Assembly (NCBI RefSeq): GCF_014203555.1
Contig: NZ_JACHJH010000002.1
Span: 590,791-654,790, forward strand
DNA length: 64,000 nt
DNA from: Streptomyces olivoverticillatus
GTDB taxonomy: Bacteria; Actinomycetota; Actinomycetes; Streptomycetales; Streptomycetaceae
Reading direction: 5' to 3'
The notes under the pieces are model-generated. The model was not told where the DNA came from, searched no databases, and saw only the letters and a list, made by a program, of their open reading frames with translations. Positions 55,324-63,046 of this stretch are shown here, piece by piece; position 1 is the first letter of the stretch; every line of letters begins with the position of its first letter. The position numbers and the translations under genes were made by a program.

Positions 55324-56071
55324 GTGCGAGTCCTTCCCAGACCGGAGTTCCGTTCTTCCACAACTCTTCGACGTGTGACGCGAATCGGTCGAACAAGCCG
55401 TCCCCCTGACAGCGCCGGAGGTGGAGCGTAGGGGCATCATGCCCAACTCGGTGAGTCAGCAATGGCGTCACGATCATGTCGTCATCGAACCGGAAGACGG
55501 AAAGATGCGCATGCCCGCCGCTGTACCTCGCTTCGATCGCTGGCTGAGTCTTGATCTTCTCCAGTTCCGCAAGGGTCACGCGGATGCGGGTGGACAGGGT
55601 CAGAGGAACTCCCTCGTCCTGCTCCCGCGAACGCGTCAGATCGCTGTCCGGCTCACCGACGAGGAAGCGAACGCGGCACCCTTGGGCCGCCTTGCGGCGC
55701 AGCGCCGCACCAAAGTGGGCCTGCTCCAGCCAAAGGAAATAGTTGGTATAACCGGCGAAAGTCAGCTGTTCCGCCGCTTTGGTGATCAGCGAGCGCCACA
55801 GCGAGGCCGGGCATCCGGATCGGTAGGGGTACACGGAGACGATTTCCCGGTCGGGCCCGAGCTTGATGGCTTTCTTGGCTGCCGTCGGCCAAAGCACTGC
55901 CTCGTCCTCTCCCAGCGCCTCGCAGACCGCCCAGCGGTGCCTGGCCCGGGGGACCCTGCCCGGCTGGGTGATCCACCTGCTCACCGTCTTGATGTCGACG
56001 CCACACCGCTCGGCCAGCTGCCGGTCCGTCAGTCGGGCACTGGCCATGGCACGACGCAGAGTTTCGTTCAT
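55310..56071 (-). CDS. XRE regulator with PLD-like C-terminal domain
   Basis: A 253-residue regulator. The N-terminal helix-turn-helix is LRRAMASARLTDRQLAERCGVDIKTVSRWITQPGRVPRARHRWAVCEALG. The C-terminal part (from VSVYPYRSGCPASLWRSLI) resembles the DUF5919 or phospholipase-D-like fold, with HAHLSVFRFDDDMIV where true PLDs have H-x-K-x4-D, so catalysis is doubtful. It is the first gene of the XRE-NUDIX-hypothetical operon and divergent from a small zinc-ribbon gene; a strong 14-bp inverted repeat lies between them. Confidence 0.85.
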   Translation of the reverse strand: MNETLRRAMASARLTDRQLAERCGVDIKTVSRWITQPGRVPRARHRWAVCEALGEDEAVLWPTAAKKAIKLGPDREIVSVYPYRSGCPASLWRSLITKAAEQLTFAGYTNYFLWLEQAHFGAALRRKAAQGCRVRFLVGEPDSDLTRSREQDEGVPLTLSTRIRVTLAELEKIKTQPAIEARYSGGHAHLSVFRFDDDMIVTPLLTHRVGHDAPTLHLRRCQGDGLFDRFASHVEELWKNGTPVWEGLAHGQT

Positions 56072-56083
56072 ACGTACCCCCTA

Positions 56084-56132
56084 GGACGTTGGGAGCGCAT
56101 GGAACGCTAAGCCCACTCCGTTCCCAACGTCC
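56084..56132. promoter_or_regulatory. Inverted repeat operator between XRE and zinc-ribbon genes
   Basis: GGACGTTGGGAGCG (56084-56097) is mirrored by CGTTCCCAACGTCC (56119-56132): 13 of 14 positions match, with 21 bases between arms. It lies 12 bases from the XRE start and 47 from the divergent gene. GGAACG also occurs at 56101 and 56146. It is probably the XRE protein's binding site. Confidence 0.6.
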
Positions 56133-56179
56133 CTCGAACGCAGTAGGAACGACCCCTTCGAGGCACGAAGGTGGAAGCC

Positions 56180-56431
56180 ATGACCGCCATTCAGCACAGC
56201 CCACTGGATCCCTCAGCCCGCGAAGGCGCCTCCCTGCCGCCGCCGACTGCCTACTCCGAAGGCCAGCTGAGCGGGAACAGATGCTGCTGGTGCCGTTTGT
56301 CCGGTGGAGGCCACGTTCCGGCTGGCCGTATCGCGGTCACCGATTGGTCCGGCAGAACGACGACATGGCATCTCAAGGCATGCGCGGCCTGCGCCGCAAA
56401 CTGGTGTATCCGCAGTGACGGCACACGGTGA
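56180..56431 (+). CDS. Small zinc-ribbon protein
   Basis: An 83-residue protein with two cysteine pairs, C-C-x-C in SGNRCCWCRLSGGG and C-x-x-C-x4-C in LKACAACAANWC, probably a treble-clef-like zinc site. The first 25 residues are likely disordered. It is divergent from the XRE operon and shares its operator. GAAGGTGGAAG precedes ATG 56180; a GTG at 56171 is in frame. It is followed by a CxHP-type protein gene. Confidence 0.65.
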   Translation: MTAIQHSPLDPSAREGASLPPPTAYSEGQLSGNRCCWCRLSGGGHVPAGRIAVTDWSGRTTTWHLKACAACAANWCIRSDGTR

Positions 56432-56505
56432 CGGGCGGCCGCGCCGCACTCGGACTGGGCTTCGGGCCACCCGGGAGCGGCTTGCGAAAGCAAGGCATCC
56501 GCAAC

Positions 56506-56763
56506 ATGTCCTGCCCTCACCCCGCGGCAGATTGGGTGTCTACGGACTGCATGAAGACCTGCCGTGGATGCGGCACGCACCGCTTCATCGACTACCGCCC
56601 CCTGGCCCTGGCCCTGCCGCTGCCGGAAGGCCCCCACCCCCACGGTCCGACCGTCACTCACGCAGGCCTGATGCCCCGGCAGCGCAATGCCGGCCAGCTC
56701 CCGAGCGCGCTGCTCGCAAAAGTCCGCGAAGCCAACCGCCGCAACCTCAAAGGCAGACCGTAG
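56506..56763 (+). CDS. Small CxH...CxxC zinc-binding protein
   Basis: An 85-residue protein beginning MSCPHPAADW with TCRGCGTHRFIDYRPLALALPLPEGP and ending ALLAKVREANRRN. C-x-H-x13-C-x-x-C is a likely zinc site. The same pattern appears in a second gene at the right window edge, confirming that the frame is coding. It resembles small actinobacterial proteins, possibly DUF6255. I prefer ATG 56506; GTG 56428, which overlaps the previous stop, would add 26 residues not shared with the paralogue. Confidence 0.72.
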   Translation: MSCPHPAADWVSTDCMKTCRGCGTHRFIDYRPLALALPLPEGPHPHGPTVTHAGLMPRQRNAGQLPSALLAKVREANRRNLKGRP

Positions 56764-56779
56764 CTGTCACACTCCCCCA

Positions 56780-56920
56780 ATGATCGTCAGACTCGCGCAA
56801 GAGCAGGACGTCCCCGGCTTCCTCGCCCTGGCCGGCCAGGGCGAGCACTGGGCCACCGCCCCCGGCCCCGAAGGCGGTTCACGGCAGAAGTACCGCCGGG
56901 TGCAGCCGCGCCCTCAGTGA
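56780..56920 (+). pseudogene. Truncated acetyltransferase N-terminus
   Basis: MIVRLAQEQDVPGFLALAGQ...EHW is the start of a GNAT-type acetyltransferase (typical form: ...DVPAFLALAAQVEHWFGPM), but after about 28 residues the frame runs into unrelated sequence and stops at 56920, overlapping the LysR gene end. Only 46 codons remain, so it is a remnant. It marks the right edge of the low-GC island. Confidence 0.5.
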
Positions 56921-57885
56921 CTCCCCACCGACGGCAGCAGCGGGCTGCCGTGGCGGTCTAACCACGCCCGGTACGCGGTGTTGCGGCCGGACACCGCCAC
57001 ATACGCGTCCATGAGGTCGGCGAACAGGGCGTCGAGCTCCACCAGCGGCAGCGACCCCGGGCGGCAGGCCAGGGAGAGCTGGGTGGTCAGCGGGTCGCCG
57101 TACAGGGGGCGGATGACGGTGCCGGGGGTGGGGTCGGCGGTGGGCTGGCAGCAGCGGACCGCTTCGCCGGAGGCGACCAGTTCCGCCGCCGTCGTGGTGT
57201 CGCGGACGTGGACGAGGCGGGGGTCCAGGCCCGCCGCCGTGAACGCCCGGCGCAGGGCCGTCGCCTCGTCGTCCGCCGTGGGGTCGACGATCCAGGCCTC
57301 CTGGGCCAGTTGCGCGAGGTGTATCACCTCGCGCGAGGCCGCGGCGTGCGCCGAGGACAGGGCGACGAAGCGCGGCTCGCGGGCGATGAGCACGCGGCGC
57401 TCGACGCCCGGCGGCACGTGCAGCGGGAAGCCCTCGGCCTCGTGGACGAAGGCCACGTCCAGCTGGTTGGTCGCGAGGAGTTGCAGCAGCGTGTTGGAGG
57501 AGACCTCTATATGGATCGTGGTCTCCGTCTCCGGCAGCCGCTCGTGGATGCGGCTCAGCCAGCCCGTCACCGCACGGCTGCCGATGCTGCCCAGGCGCAG
57601 GCGCACCCCGCCCACCCCGACGGCCGCCTCCCGCGCCGCCGTGACCAGGGCGGCCATCTCCGCGACGATCGGCCTCGCGCGCGAGAGCACGGAGTGGCCC
57701 AGCGGCGTCGGCCGGCTGCCGGTCTGGCCACGGGTGAACAGCAGGCCCCCGATGGCGGTTTCGATGCGCCGGAGCTGAGTGGTGAGCGAGGGCTGGGTCA
57801 TGCCCAGCTGCACCGCGGCCTTCCGCACGCTGCCGGTGTCTGCGATGGCGCAAAGTGCACGGAGGTGCCTGACCTCTAGCTCCAC
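56914..57885 (-). CDS. snpR: LysR-type regulator of snapalysin
   Basis: A 323-residue LysR protein. The winged helix is LEVRHLRALCAIADTGSVRKAAVQLGMTQPSLTTQLRRIETAIGG, followed by the two-lobed effector domain. It is divergent from the snapalysin gene across 236 bases, the known snpR-snpA arrangement in Streptomyces, where the LysR protein activates protease expression. GTG 57885 gives the usual start (VELEVRHLRAL). An inverted repeat at 57971 may be its target. Confidence 0.9.
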   Translation of the reverse strand: MELEVRHLRALCAIADTGSVRKAAVQLGMTQPSLTTQLRRIETAIGGLLFTRGQTGSRPTPLGHSVLSRARPIVAEMAALVTAAREAAVGVGGVRLRLGSIGSRAVTGWLSRIHERLPETETTIHIEVSSNTLLQLLATNQLDVAFVHEAEGFPLHVPPGVERRVLIAREPRFVALSSAHAAASREVIHLAQLAQEAWIVDPTADDEATALRRAFTAAGLDPRLVHVRDTTTAAELVASGEAVRCCQPTADPTPGTVIRPLYGDPLTTQLSLACRPGSLPLVELDALFADLMDAYVAVSGRNTAYRAWLDRHGSPLLPSVGSH

Positions 57886-57970
57886 GTGGGGAGCATAACT
57901 GCGCCTCCTGCGCCACACCAGACACATCCCGGCCGCACGCGAGCAGTTGGAGGGCGCAGGGTAGGTGATT

Positions 57971-58000
57971 GGATGGTGCTATGGCCAATTGGCATCATCC
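57971..58000. promoter_or_regulatory. Candidate SnpR binding site
   Basis: GGATGGTGC (57971-57979) and GCATCATCC (57992-58000) form an inverted repeat with one mismatch and a 12-base centre with CCAATTGG. It sits between the divergent snpR and snpA genes. Binding is inferred from location. Confidence 0.45.
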
Positions 58001-58121
58001 ATATCACTGATAACTCGTCAGAGACTCAAGGGGAACAAGAGTTCACCCGGTGAACCCCGGCCGCCGCGGCCCACCTCGCGCGCGGCCGAAGAGGTTCTCG
58101 GCACGAATGGGAGTCCCCCAC

Positions 58122-58796
58122 ATGAAACGCTCCACGATGGTGCTGTCGGCCGCCCTCGGCCTCGGCCTCGCGGCCACCATGGCGGCAGTGCCCGCCTCGG
58201 CCGTCACGGCCGGCCAGGGCGCGGCGCACGCCAAGGCCTCGTACAAGACGTCCTCGTACGTCGGCTCGGCGGCCGAGGAGAAGAACAACAAGGCCTTCTT
58301 CGAGGCCGTGATGAAGTCCGCCAGAGCGAAGCAGGCCGCAACGCCCGGTCTGCGCTCGGTCACCGTCACCTACGACCCCAGCCAGGCGCCGAGCTTCGCG
58401 ACGGAGATAGCCAACAGCGCCCGGATCTGGAACAGCTCGGTGCGCAACGTTCAACTGCGGGCCGGCAGCAACGCCGACTTCAACTACTACGAGGGCAACG
58501 ACGAGCGCGGCTCGTACGCCAGCACCGACGGCCACGGCCGCGGCTACGTCTTCCTCGACTACCAGCAGAACGAGCAGTACGACTCGACGCGCGTCACCGC
58601 GCACGAGACCGGCCACGTCCTCGGCCTGCCGGACCACTACTCAGGCCCGTGCAGCGAGCTGATGTCCGGCGGCGGCCCCGGCCCGTCCTGCACCAACCCA
58701 TACCCGAACTCCGCCGAGAAGAGCCGGGTCAACCAGCTCTGGGCGAACGGGCTCAAGGCGCTGGACGACAAGGGCGTCTTCACCAAGGTGCACTGA
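58122..58796 (+). CDS. snpA: Snapalysin, small neutral metalloprotease (M7)
   Basis: A 224-residue secreted zinc protease. A signal peptide ([27 protein letters not shown]) and a propeptide of about 55 residues precede the mature enzyme. The zinc site is H-E-x-x-H-x-x-G-x-x-D in [19 protein letters not shown], with the following [14 protein letters not shown] holding the Met-turn. All M7 residues are intact. It is divergent from its LysR regulator and followed by a strong terminator. GGGAG upstream of ATG 58122. Confidence 0.96.
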   Translation: MKRSTMVLSAALGLGLAATMAAVPASAVTAGQGAAHAKASYKTSSYVGSAAEEKNNKAFFEAVMKSARAKQAATPGLRSVTVTYDPSQAPSFATEIANSARIWNSSVRNVQLRAGSNADFNYYEGNDERGSYASTDGHGRGYVFLDYQQNEQYDSTRVTAHETGHVLGLPDHYSGPCSELMSGGGPGPSCTNPYPNSAEKSRVNQLWANGLKALDDKGVFTKVH

Positions 58797-58806
58797 CCTG
58801 CATACG

Positions 58807-58849
58807 ACGGTGGCCTGGTCCCCCCGGTTCGGGGGGACCAGGCCACCGT
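58807..58849. terminator. Strong terminator of snapalysin gene
   Basis: A 20-bp perfect stem ACGGTGGCCTGGTCCCCCCG (58807-58826) with its complement at 58830-58849 and a 3-base loop, followed by TTCG, between convergent genes. Confidence 0.88.
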
Positions 58850-58875
58850 TTCGTGTGTGGTGGTGTGCCGGAACG

Positions 58876-59514
58876 CTACTGCGCCCGGGCCTCCCGCTCC
58901 TCGGGGCGCTTCATCAGGAACACCGCCCCCGCCCCGGCCGCGAAGAGTGCGAAGACCGACACCGCCGTGCTCAGCCACGACGCGCCCAGCCACTGGCCGC
59001 CGAAGTAGCCCAGGCTCACGCTGTACGCGGCCCAGGTCAGACCCGCGAGCGCGGACCACGGGAGGAATTCGGCCACCCGGCGGTGCATCACGCCCGCGCC
59101 GAGGCTGACCACCGACCGTCCGGCGGGCGCGAAGCGCGCCAGGACGACCAGCGGGCCGCCGCCGCGCAGCAGCGCCGTGCCCAGCCGTTCCTGGGCCGCG
59201 GTGAGGCGGCGGGAACGGGCGATGGCGCGGTCGAAGCGGTCGCCGCCGCGCCAGGCGAGCCGGTAGGCGACCATGTCGCCGAGCACGGACGCGGTCGCGG
59301 CGCACATCACGAGTGCGAACATATTGGGGAGGTCTGCGTGACCGTGTGCGGCATCACCCACCGCGTCGGCGGCGGAGCCTGCGGCCGCGGTGGCGGCGGT
59401 GATCACGAGGACCCCGCTCGGCAGCACCGGCACGAAAACATCCAGGAGTACGGAGAGGCCGACGATCACGTATATCCATGGGGTGTCGGCCAACGCCCCC
59501 AACTGCTCCAGCAC
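58876..59514 (-). CDS. DedA family membrane protein
   Basis: A 212-residue SNARE-associated/DedA protein. Membrane segments are near residues 15-45, 65-90, 130-160 and 175-205. Characteristic parts are VPVLPSGVLVITAAT, VLGDMVAYRLAWRGG, and the conserved RFAPAGRSVVSLGAGVMHRRVAEFLPWSALAGLTW. DedA proteins move lipids such as undecaprenyl phosphate or polar head groups across membranes. GTG 59514 has GGGAGAT upstream. Confidence 0.92.
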   Translation of the reverse strand: MLEQLGALADTPWIYVIVGLSVLLDVFVPVLPSGVLVITAATAAAGSAADAVGDAAHGHADLPNMFALVMCAATASVLGDMVAYRLAWRGGDRFDRAIARSRRLTAAQERLGTALLRGGGPLVVLARFAPAGRSVVSLGAGVMHRRVAEFLPWSALAGLTWAAYSVSLGYFGGQWLGASWLSTAVSVFALFAAGAGAVFLMKRPEEREARAQ

Positions 59515-59731
59515 GTCCTGATCTCCCGGTACGGTCCCCCGCCGCGACGTCGCAGGGGAGCGGCAGGGGCGGCCTTCACAACCGTACAGCGTACGCGTGG
59601 AGCAACCGCGGGATGTGCGCGGGGTGCGCGGTGTTGTTCCGATGTTGCCCGGATCACGTGATCCGGCAGGGGTGGAGCGGTCCGCCCCCTACCGGATCAG
59701 GGGTTGCGCCGTGCGCGGGGTTGCGTGGTGG

Positions 59732-60220
59732 TCAGCCGCGCTTGCGGCTGAAGATCCGGTCCACCGAGAGTGCGCCCGGACCGGTGAAGACCAGCAGCAG
59801 GAACGCCCAGGAGAACATCGCGGACGCCTCGCCGCCGTTCTGGATCGGCCACAGCGCGGTGCCCTGGTGCACGTTGAAGTACGCGTACGCCATGGAGCCC
59901 GAGCTGATCAGCGCGGCGCTGCGGGTGCCGACGCCGAGCAGCACCAGGACGCCGCCCACGAGCTGGATCACGGCGGCGTACCAGCCCGGCCAGGTGCCCG
60001 CCGCGATCGTGCCGCCGTGCGTGCCCGCCGCACCGCCGAGGACGCCGAAGAGCGAGGCCGCGCCGTGGCAGGCGAAGAGCAGGCCGACCACGATGCGGAA
60101 CAGGGAGAGGGCGTACGGGCGGGCCGCGTCCAGACGCTCGGTGAGCGCCGGAACGGACGCGTCCGACGCGCTGCTCGCGGCGTTCGGGGAGGACACGGCC
60201 GTGGTCGGCGTGGGGGGCAT
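59732..60220 (-). CDS. DoxX family membrane protein
   Basis: A 162-residue four-segment membrane protein. LFRIVVGLLFACHGAASLFGVL, VIQLVGGVLVLLGVGTRSAALIS, SGSMAYAYFNVHQ and FSWAFLLLVFTGPG are the DoxX blocks. DoxX proteins are linked to quinone or redox functions. An iron-box-like site overlaps its promoter, which suggests iron-dependent repression by a DmdR-type regulator. Confidence 0.9.
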   Translation of the reverse strand: MPPTPTTAVSSPNAASSASDASVPALTERLDAARPYALSLFRIVVGLLFACHGAASLFGVLGGAAGTHGGTIAAGTWPGWYAAVIQLVGGVLVLLGVGTRSAALISSGSMAYAYFNVHQGTALWPIQNGGEASAMFSWAFLLLVFTGPGALSVDRIFSRKRG

Positions 60221-60263
60221 GGGGTCGGCTCCTCGTGTTGGGGACAGGGCACAACGAGTGACT

Positions 60264-60282
60264 CCAGGTTAGGCACGCCTAA
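60264..60282 (-). promoter_or_regulatory. Iron box over the DoxX promoter
   Basis: CCAGGTTAGGCACGCCTAA (plus strand) matches the 19-bp actinobacterial iron box TTAGGTTAGGCTAACCTAA at 14 of 19 positions, with palindrome TTAGGCACGCCTAA. On the minus strand TTGCAA (60290-60295), an 18-base spacer and TAACCT (60266-60271) form a promoter whose -10 lies in the box. Confidence 0.65.
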
Positions 60283-60365
60283 TGAGTGCTTGCAAGTTCA
60301 AGTTTCTTGATTTCTTCGGATGTCACATTCCGTTCATGAATGCTTCCGGGGTGCCAGGAACGCGA

Positions 60366-60398
60366 CGATCCCCGCCGGGCGCGGCCCGGCGGGGATCG
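60366..60398. terminator. Hairpin terminator downstream of the HNH gene
   Basis: CGATCCCCGCCGGGC (60366-60380) pairs with GCCCGGCGGGGATCG (60384-60398), a perfect 15-bp stem with a 3-base loop, 21 bases beyond the HNH gene stop. Confidence 0.82.
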
Positions 60399-60419
60399 AG
60401 GGGGCGGTGGTACGGAAGG

Positions 60420-61091
60420 TCAGTGGCAGCCGTTGAGGATGCCGGTCAGCGCGTTCTTCTCCGCGGAGTCGACGGTCAGCTTGTAGTAGTGCTTCACGTC
60501 GACCCACATCTGCGCGTACGTGCAGCGGTACGAGGCCAGCGGCGGCATCCACTGCGCCGGGTCCTTGTCGCCCTTCGCCTGGTTGACGCGGTCGGTGACG
60601 GCGATCAGCTGCGGGCGGGTGAGGTCGTTGGCGAACGCCTGGCGCTGCGCCGTCGTCCAGGAGCTGGCGCCCGACCGCCAGGCCTGGGCCAGCGGCACGA
60701 GGTGGTCGATGTCGACGTCCTGGGCGTCCTTCCAGGTGGCGCCGTCGTACGGCGAGCGCCAGGTGCCGGAGACAGCCGCGCACTTGGCGTCCTGCTGCAC
60801 GTTGTCGCCGTCGCGCTTGAGCACGACCTCGCGGGTGTTGCACTCCCCGTACTGGGTGATCCAGTGCGGGAACTTGGCGCGGCTGTAGCCGTCCATGGTG
60901 CCCTCGGGCTTGACCGTCAGCTCGGCCAGATAGGCGCGGGCCGTGGCGGCGTCCGGCGGGCTGGGCGGCGCGGCCTGTGCGGCGGGTCCGTTGAGGACGA
61001 GCGTGCCGACGAGGGTGCCGAGCCCTGTGACGACGGCCGTACGACGCGCGTAGACACTGCGCCGGAGGGAGGGAACGCGCACACCGGACAT
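60420..61091 (-). CDS. Secreted HNH endonuclease-like protein
   Basis: A 223-residue exported protein. A signal peptide (AVVTGLGTLVGTLVLNGPAAQA) precedes a GmrSD/DUF1524-type HNH domain: DVDIDHLVPLAQAWRSGASSWT is the H-N-H-like core and VTDRVNQAKGDKDPAQWMPP its partner, with cysteines (GECNTRE, AKCAAV, YRCTYAQMW) that may form disulfides. It may act as a secreted nuclease. AAGGGAG supports ATG 61091. Confidence 0.88.
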   Translation of the reverse strand: MSGVRVPSLRRSVYARRTAVVTGLGTLVGTLVLNGPAAQAAPPSPPDAATARAYLAELTVKPEGTMDGYSRAKFPHWITQYGECNTREVVLKRDGDNVQQDAKCAAVSGTWRSPYDGATWKDAQDVDIDHLVPLAQAWRSGASSWTTAQRQAFANDLTRPQLIAVTDRVNQAKGDKDPAQWMPPLASYRCTYAQMWVDVKHYYKLTVDSAEKNALTGILNGCH

Positions 61092-61343
61092 GGGAACTCC
61101 CTTGAGAGTGGAGGGGGGAACGGGCCGCAACCGGGTAGCGGCCAGGATCACGGCGACGGGTATCCGGGGGGTGGTCGCCAGGTGACAGGATGGCGACGCG
61201 GGCATGTCAAGGCAAGGGTTTACGGGAGTGACATGCGCCTGTTGCGCCACGGCACCCGTTTGGCCTGACGCGCCGCCAGATGCGCCCGGACGCACGGATG
61301 TTCGTGGGTCGTGGTGCGGCAGTCGTGACCGTAGGGTGGCCGC

Positions 61344-62123
61344 GTGCTTGCCGCCGCAGCGCTGCTGCCCGTCAACGCCACGCTCGGCGTGGTCCTCGCC
61401 GTCCTGCTCGCCGCCGCCGTCACGGTCGCCGCGGTCGCCCGCCTGGCCGACGTCCGCGGGCGCGGTTACGCCCGCGCCATCGCCCTCGCCGGGCTGCGGG
61501 CCGCTGTTCAACTGTCCGCCGTCGCCGCCCTCATCGGATGGGTGGTACGGGCGGTTCCCCTGCTGCTGGGCTTCCTCGCCTTGATGTTCTCCGTCGCGGT
61601 GCGCACCGCCGGGCGGCGCATCACGGACAACCGCACCTGGTGGTGGGCGGCGGTGCCGATCGGCGCGGGCGTGCTGCCGGTCGTCCTCGCGCTGCTGCTC
61701 ACCGGGCTCGTACCGCTGAAGGGCGTCGCCCTGATCCCGGTGACCGGCATCCTCATCGGCGGCGGCCTGACCGCGACCGTCCTCGCCGGCCGACGCGCCC
61801 TCGACGAGCTGCACACGCGGCACGGCGAGGTCGAGGCGGGGCTGGCGCTGGGGCTGCTGGAGCGCGACGCCCGGCTGGAGATCGCCCGCCCGGCCGCCTC
61901 CGACGCCCTGCTGCCCGGCCTGGACCAGACCCGCACTGTGGGCCTGGTCACGCTCCCGGGGGCGTTCGTGGGGATGCTGCTCGGCGGTGCGTCGCCGCTG
62001 CTCGCAGGCGTGGTGCAGCTGTTCGTACTGGTTGCGCTGCTGGCCGTGCAGGCGGTGGCCGTGGCGGTGGTGCTGGAGCTGGTGGCGCGCGGACTGCTGT
62101 ACCGGTCACGTACCCTGGGGTGA
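61344..62123 (+). CDS. FetB-like ABC transporter permease (UPF0014)
   Basis: A 259-residue membrane protein of the FetB/YbbM family with about seven segments: LPVNATLGVVLAVLLAAAVTVAAV, RAIALAGLRAAVQLSAVAALIG, and the signature TVGLVTLPGAFVGMLLGGASPL. FetB proteins work with an ATPase FetA in iron efflux or stress resistance; no ATPase gene is adjacent in the window. GTG start at 61344. Its stop is just 4 bases before the riboswitch motif that precedes the next gene. Confidence 0.87.
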   Translation: MLAAAALLPVNATLGVVLAVLLAAAVTVAAVARLADVRGRGYARAIALAGLRAAVQLSAVAALIGWVVRAVPLLLGFLALMFSVAVRTAGRRITDNRTWWWAAVPIGAGVLPVVLALLLTGLVPLKGVALIPVTGILIGGGLTATVLAGRRALDELHTRHGEVEAGLALGLLERDARLEIARPAASDALLPGLDQTRTVGLVTLPGAFVGMLLGGASPLLAGVVQLFVLVALLAVQAVAVAVVLELVARGLLYRSRTLG

Positions 62124-62127
62124 GCAG

Positions 62128-62245
62128 AAGGGGAGTAGCTCTTCGCCGGACCGTCGACATACTGCTGGGCCTCGCGCCCGGCCGGCGCCCGGAGGCCGGT
62201 TCGTCCGAGTCGGCCAGCGAGACCTTCGGCCGCAGTGTCCATGAC
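62128..62245 (+). promoter_or_regulatory. Probable yybP-ykoY manganese riboswitch
   Basis: AAGGGGAGTAGC (62128-62139) and GCGAGACCTTCGGC (about 62217-62230) are the conserved 5' and 3' parts of yybP-ykoY aptamers, with CCGTCGACAT between them and GC-rich paired arms. It lies 90 bases upstream of a TMEM165/GDT1 transporter gene, a usual target of this Mn2+-sensing RNA. Confidence 0.72.
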
Positions 62246-62333
62246 GCTGCCGTGCCGAAGCGACCCCTCTTTCCCGGTGCTTTCGGTGCGGCAGCCTCAC
62301 CGCCCACCCATCCACCGACAGAGGAAACCCCCT

Positions 62334-62915
62334 GTGTTCAGCTTCACCGTAGCCGCGCTGGTCTTCGGCGTGATCTTCCTGGCCGAGCTGCCCGACAAGA
62401 CGGCCCTGGCCTCCCTGATGCTCGGCACCCGCTACCGCGCCTCGTACGTCTTCGCGGGCGTGGCGGCCGCCTTCGCCGTCCACGTGGCCCTGGCCATCGC
62501 GGCGGGCAGCCTGCTCACCCTCCTCCCGCACCGCCTCCTCCAGGCCCTGGTGGGCCTGCTCTTCCTGGCCGGTGCGGCGATGCTGCTGCTGAAGAAGGAC
62601 GACGAGGAGGAAGAGCCCGCCAAGCCGGCCGACCAGTCCTTCTGGAAGGTCTCGGGCGCGGGCTTCATGCTGATCCTCGTCGCGGAGTTCGGCGACCTCA
62701 CCCAGATCATGACGGCGAACCTGGCGGCGCGCTACAACGCCCCGGTATCGGTGGGTGTGGGCGCCGTACTGGCCCTGTGGGCGGTGGCGGGCCTGGGCAT
62801 CGTCGGCGGGAAGACGCTGATGCGGTACGTCCCGCTCAAGCTGATCACGAAGGCGGCGGCGCTGGTGATGCTGGCGCTGGCGGGGTTCAGCCTTTACGAG
62901 GCGGTGGTGGGGTAG
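62334..62915 (+). CDS. TMEM165/GDT1 family cation transporter
   Basis: A 193-residue membrane protein with six segments in two homologous halves. Each half has an E-x-G/P-D-x-T motif: FLAELPDKTALASLML near the start and LVAEFGDLTQIMTANLA in the second half, separated by an acidic loop (KKDDEEEEPAK). The family exports or exchanges Mn2+ and Ca2+ (MneA-like). GTG 62334 has GAGGAAA upstream; the preceding manganese riboswitch fits a role in Mn2+ export. Confidence 0.92.
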   Translation: MFSFTVAALVFGVIFLAELPDKTALASLMLGTRYRASYVFAGVAAAFAVHVALAIAAGSLLTLLPHRLLQALVGLLFLAGAAMLLLKKDDEEEEPAKPADQSFWKVSGAGFMLILVAEFGDLTQIMTANLAARYNAPVSVGVGAVLALWAVAGLGIVGGKTLMRYVPLKLITKAAALVMLALAGFSLYEAVVG

Positions 62916-63046
62916 GGGGTGGCGGCAGTGGGGCCTTGACCCCGGGGGTTTACCCCATGGTCGCCCTCCGGCTCGGCGCGTAGCCTCGTCGGGCGCTCCC
63001 TCGGGGGCCGCCCTCCTGTAGCCCCCTCATGAATGGTGGAAGATCC

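Noticed and set aside
53842..56920. A second copy of the tRNA-Val 3' end as right attachment site
   Set aside because: I read through the interval for GGTTCAAATCC-type sequence and found none, so no att repeat is claimed.
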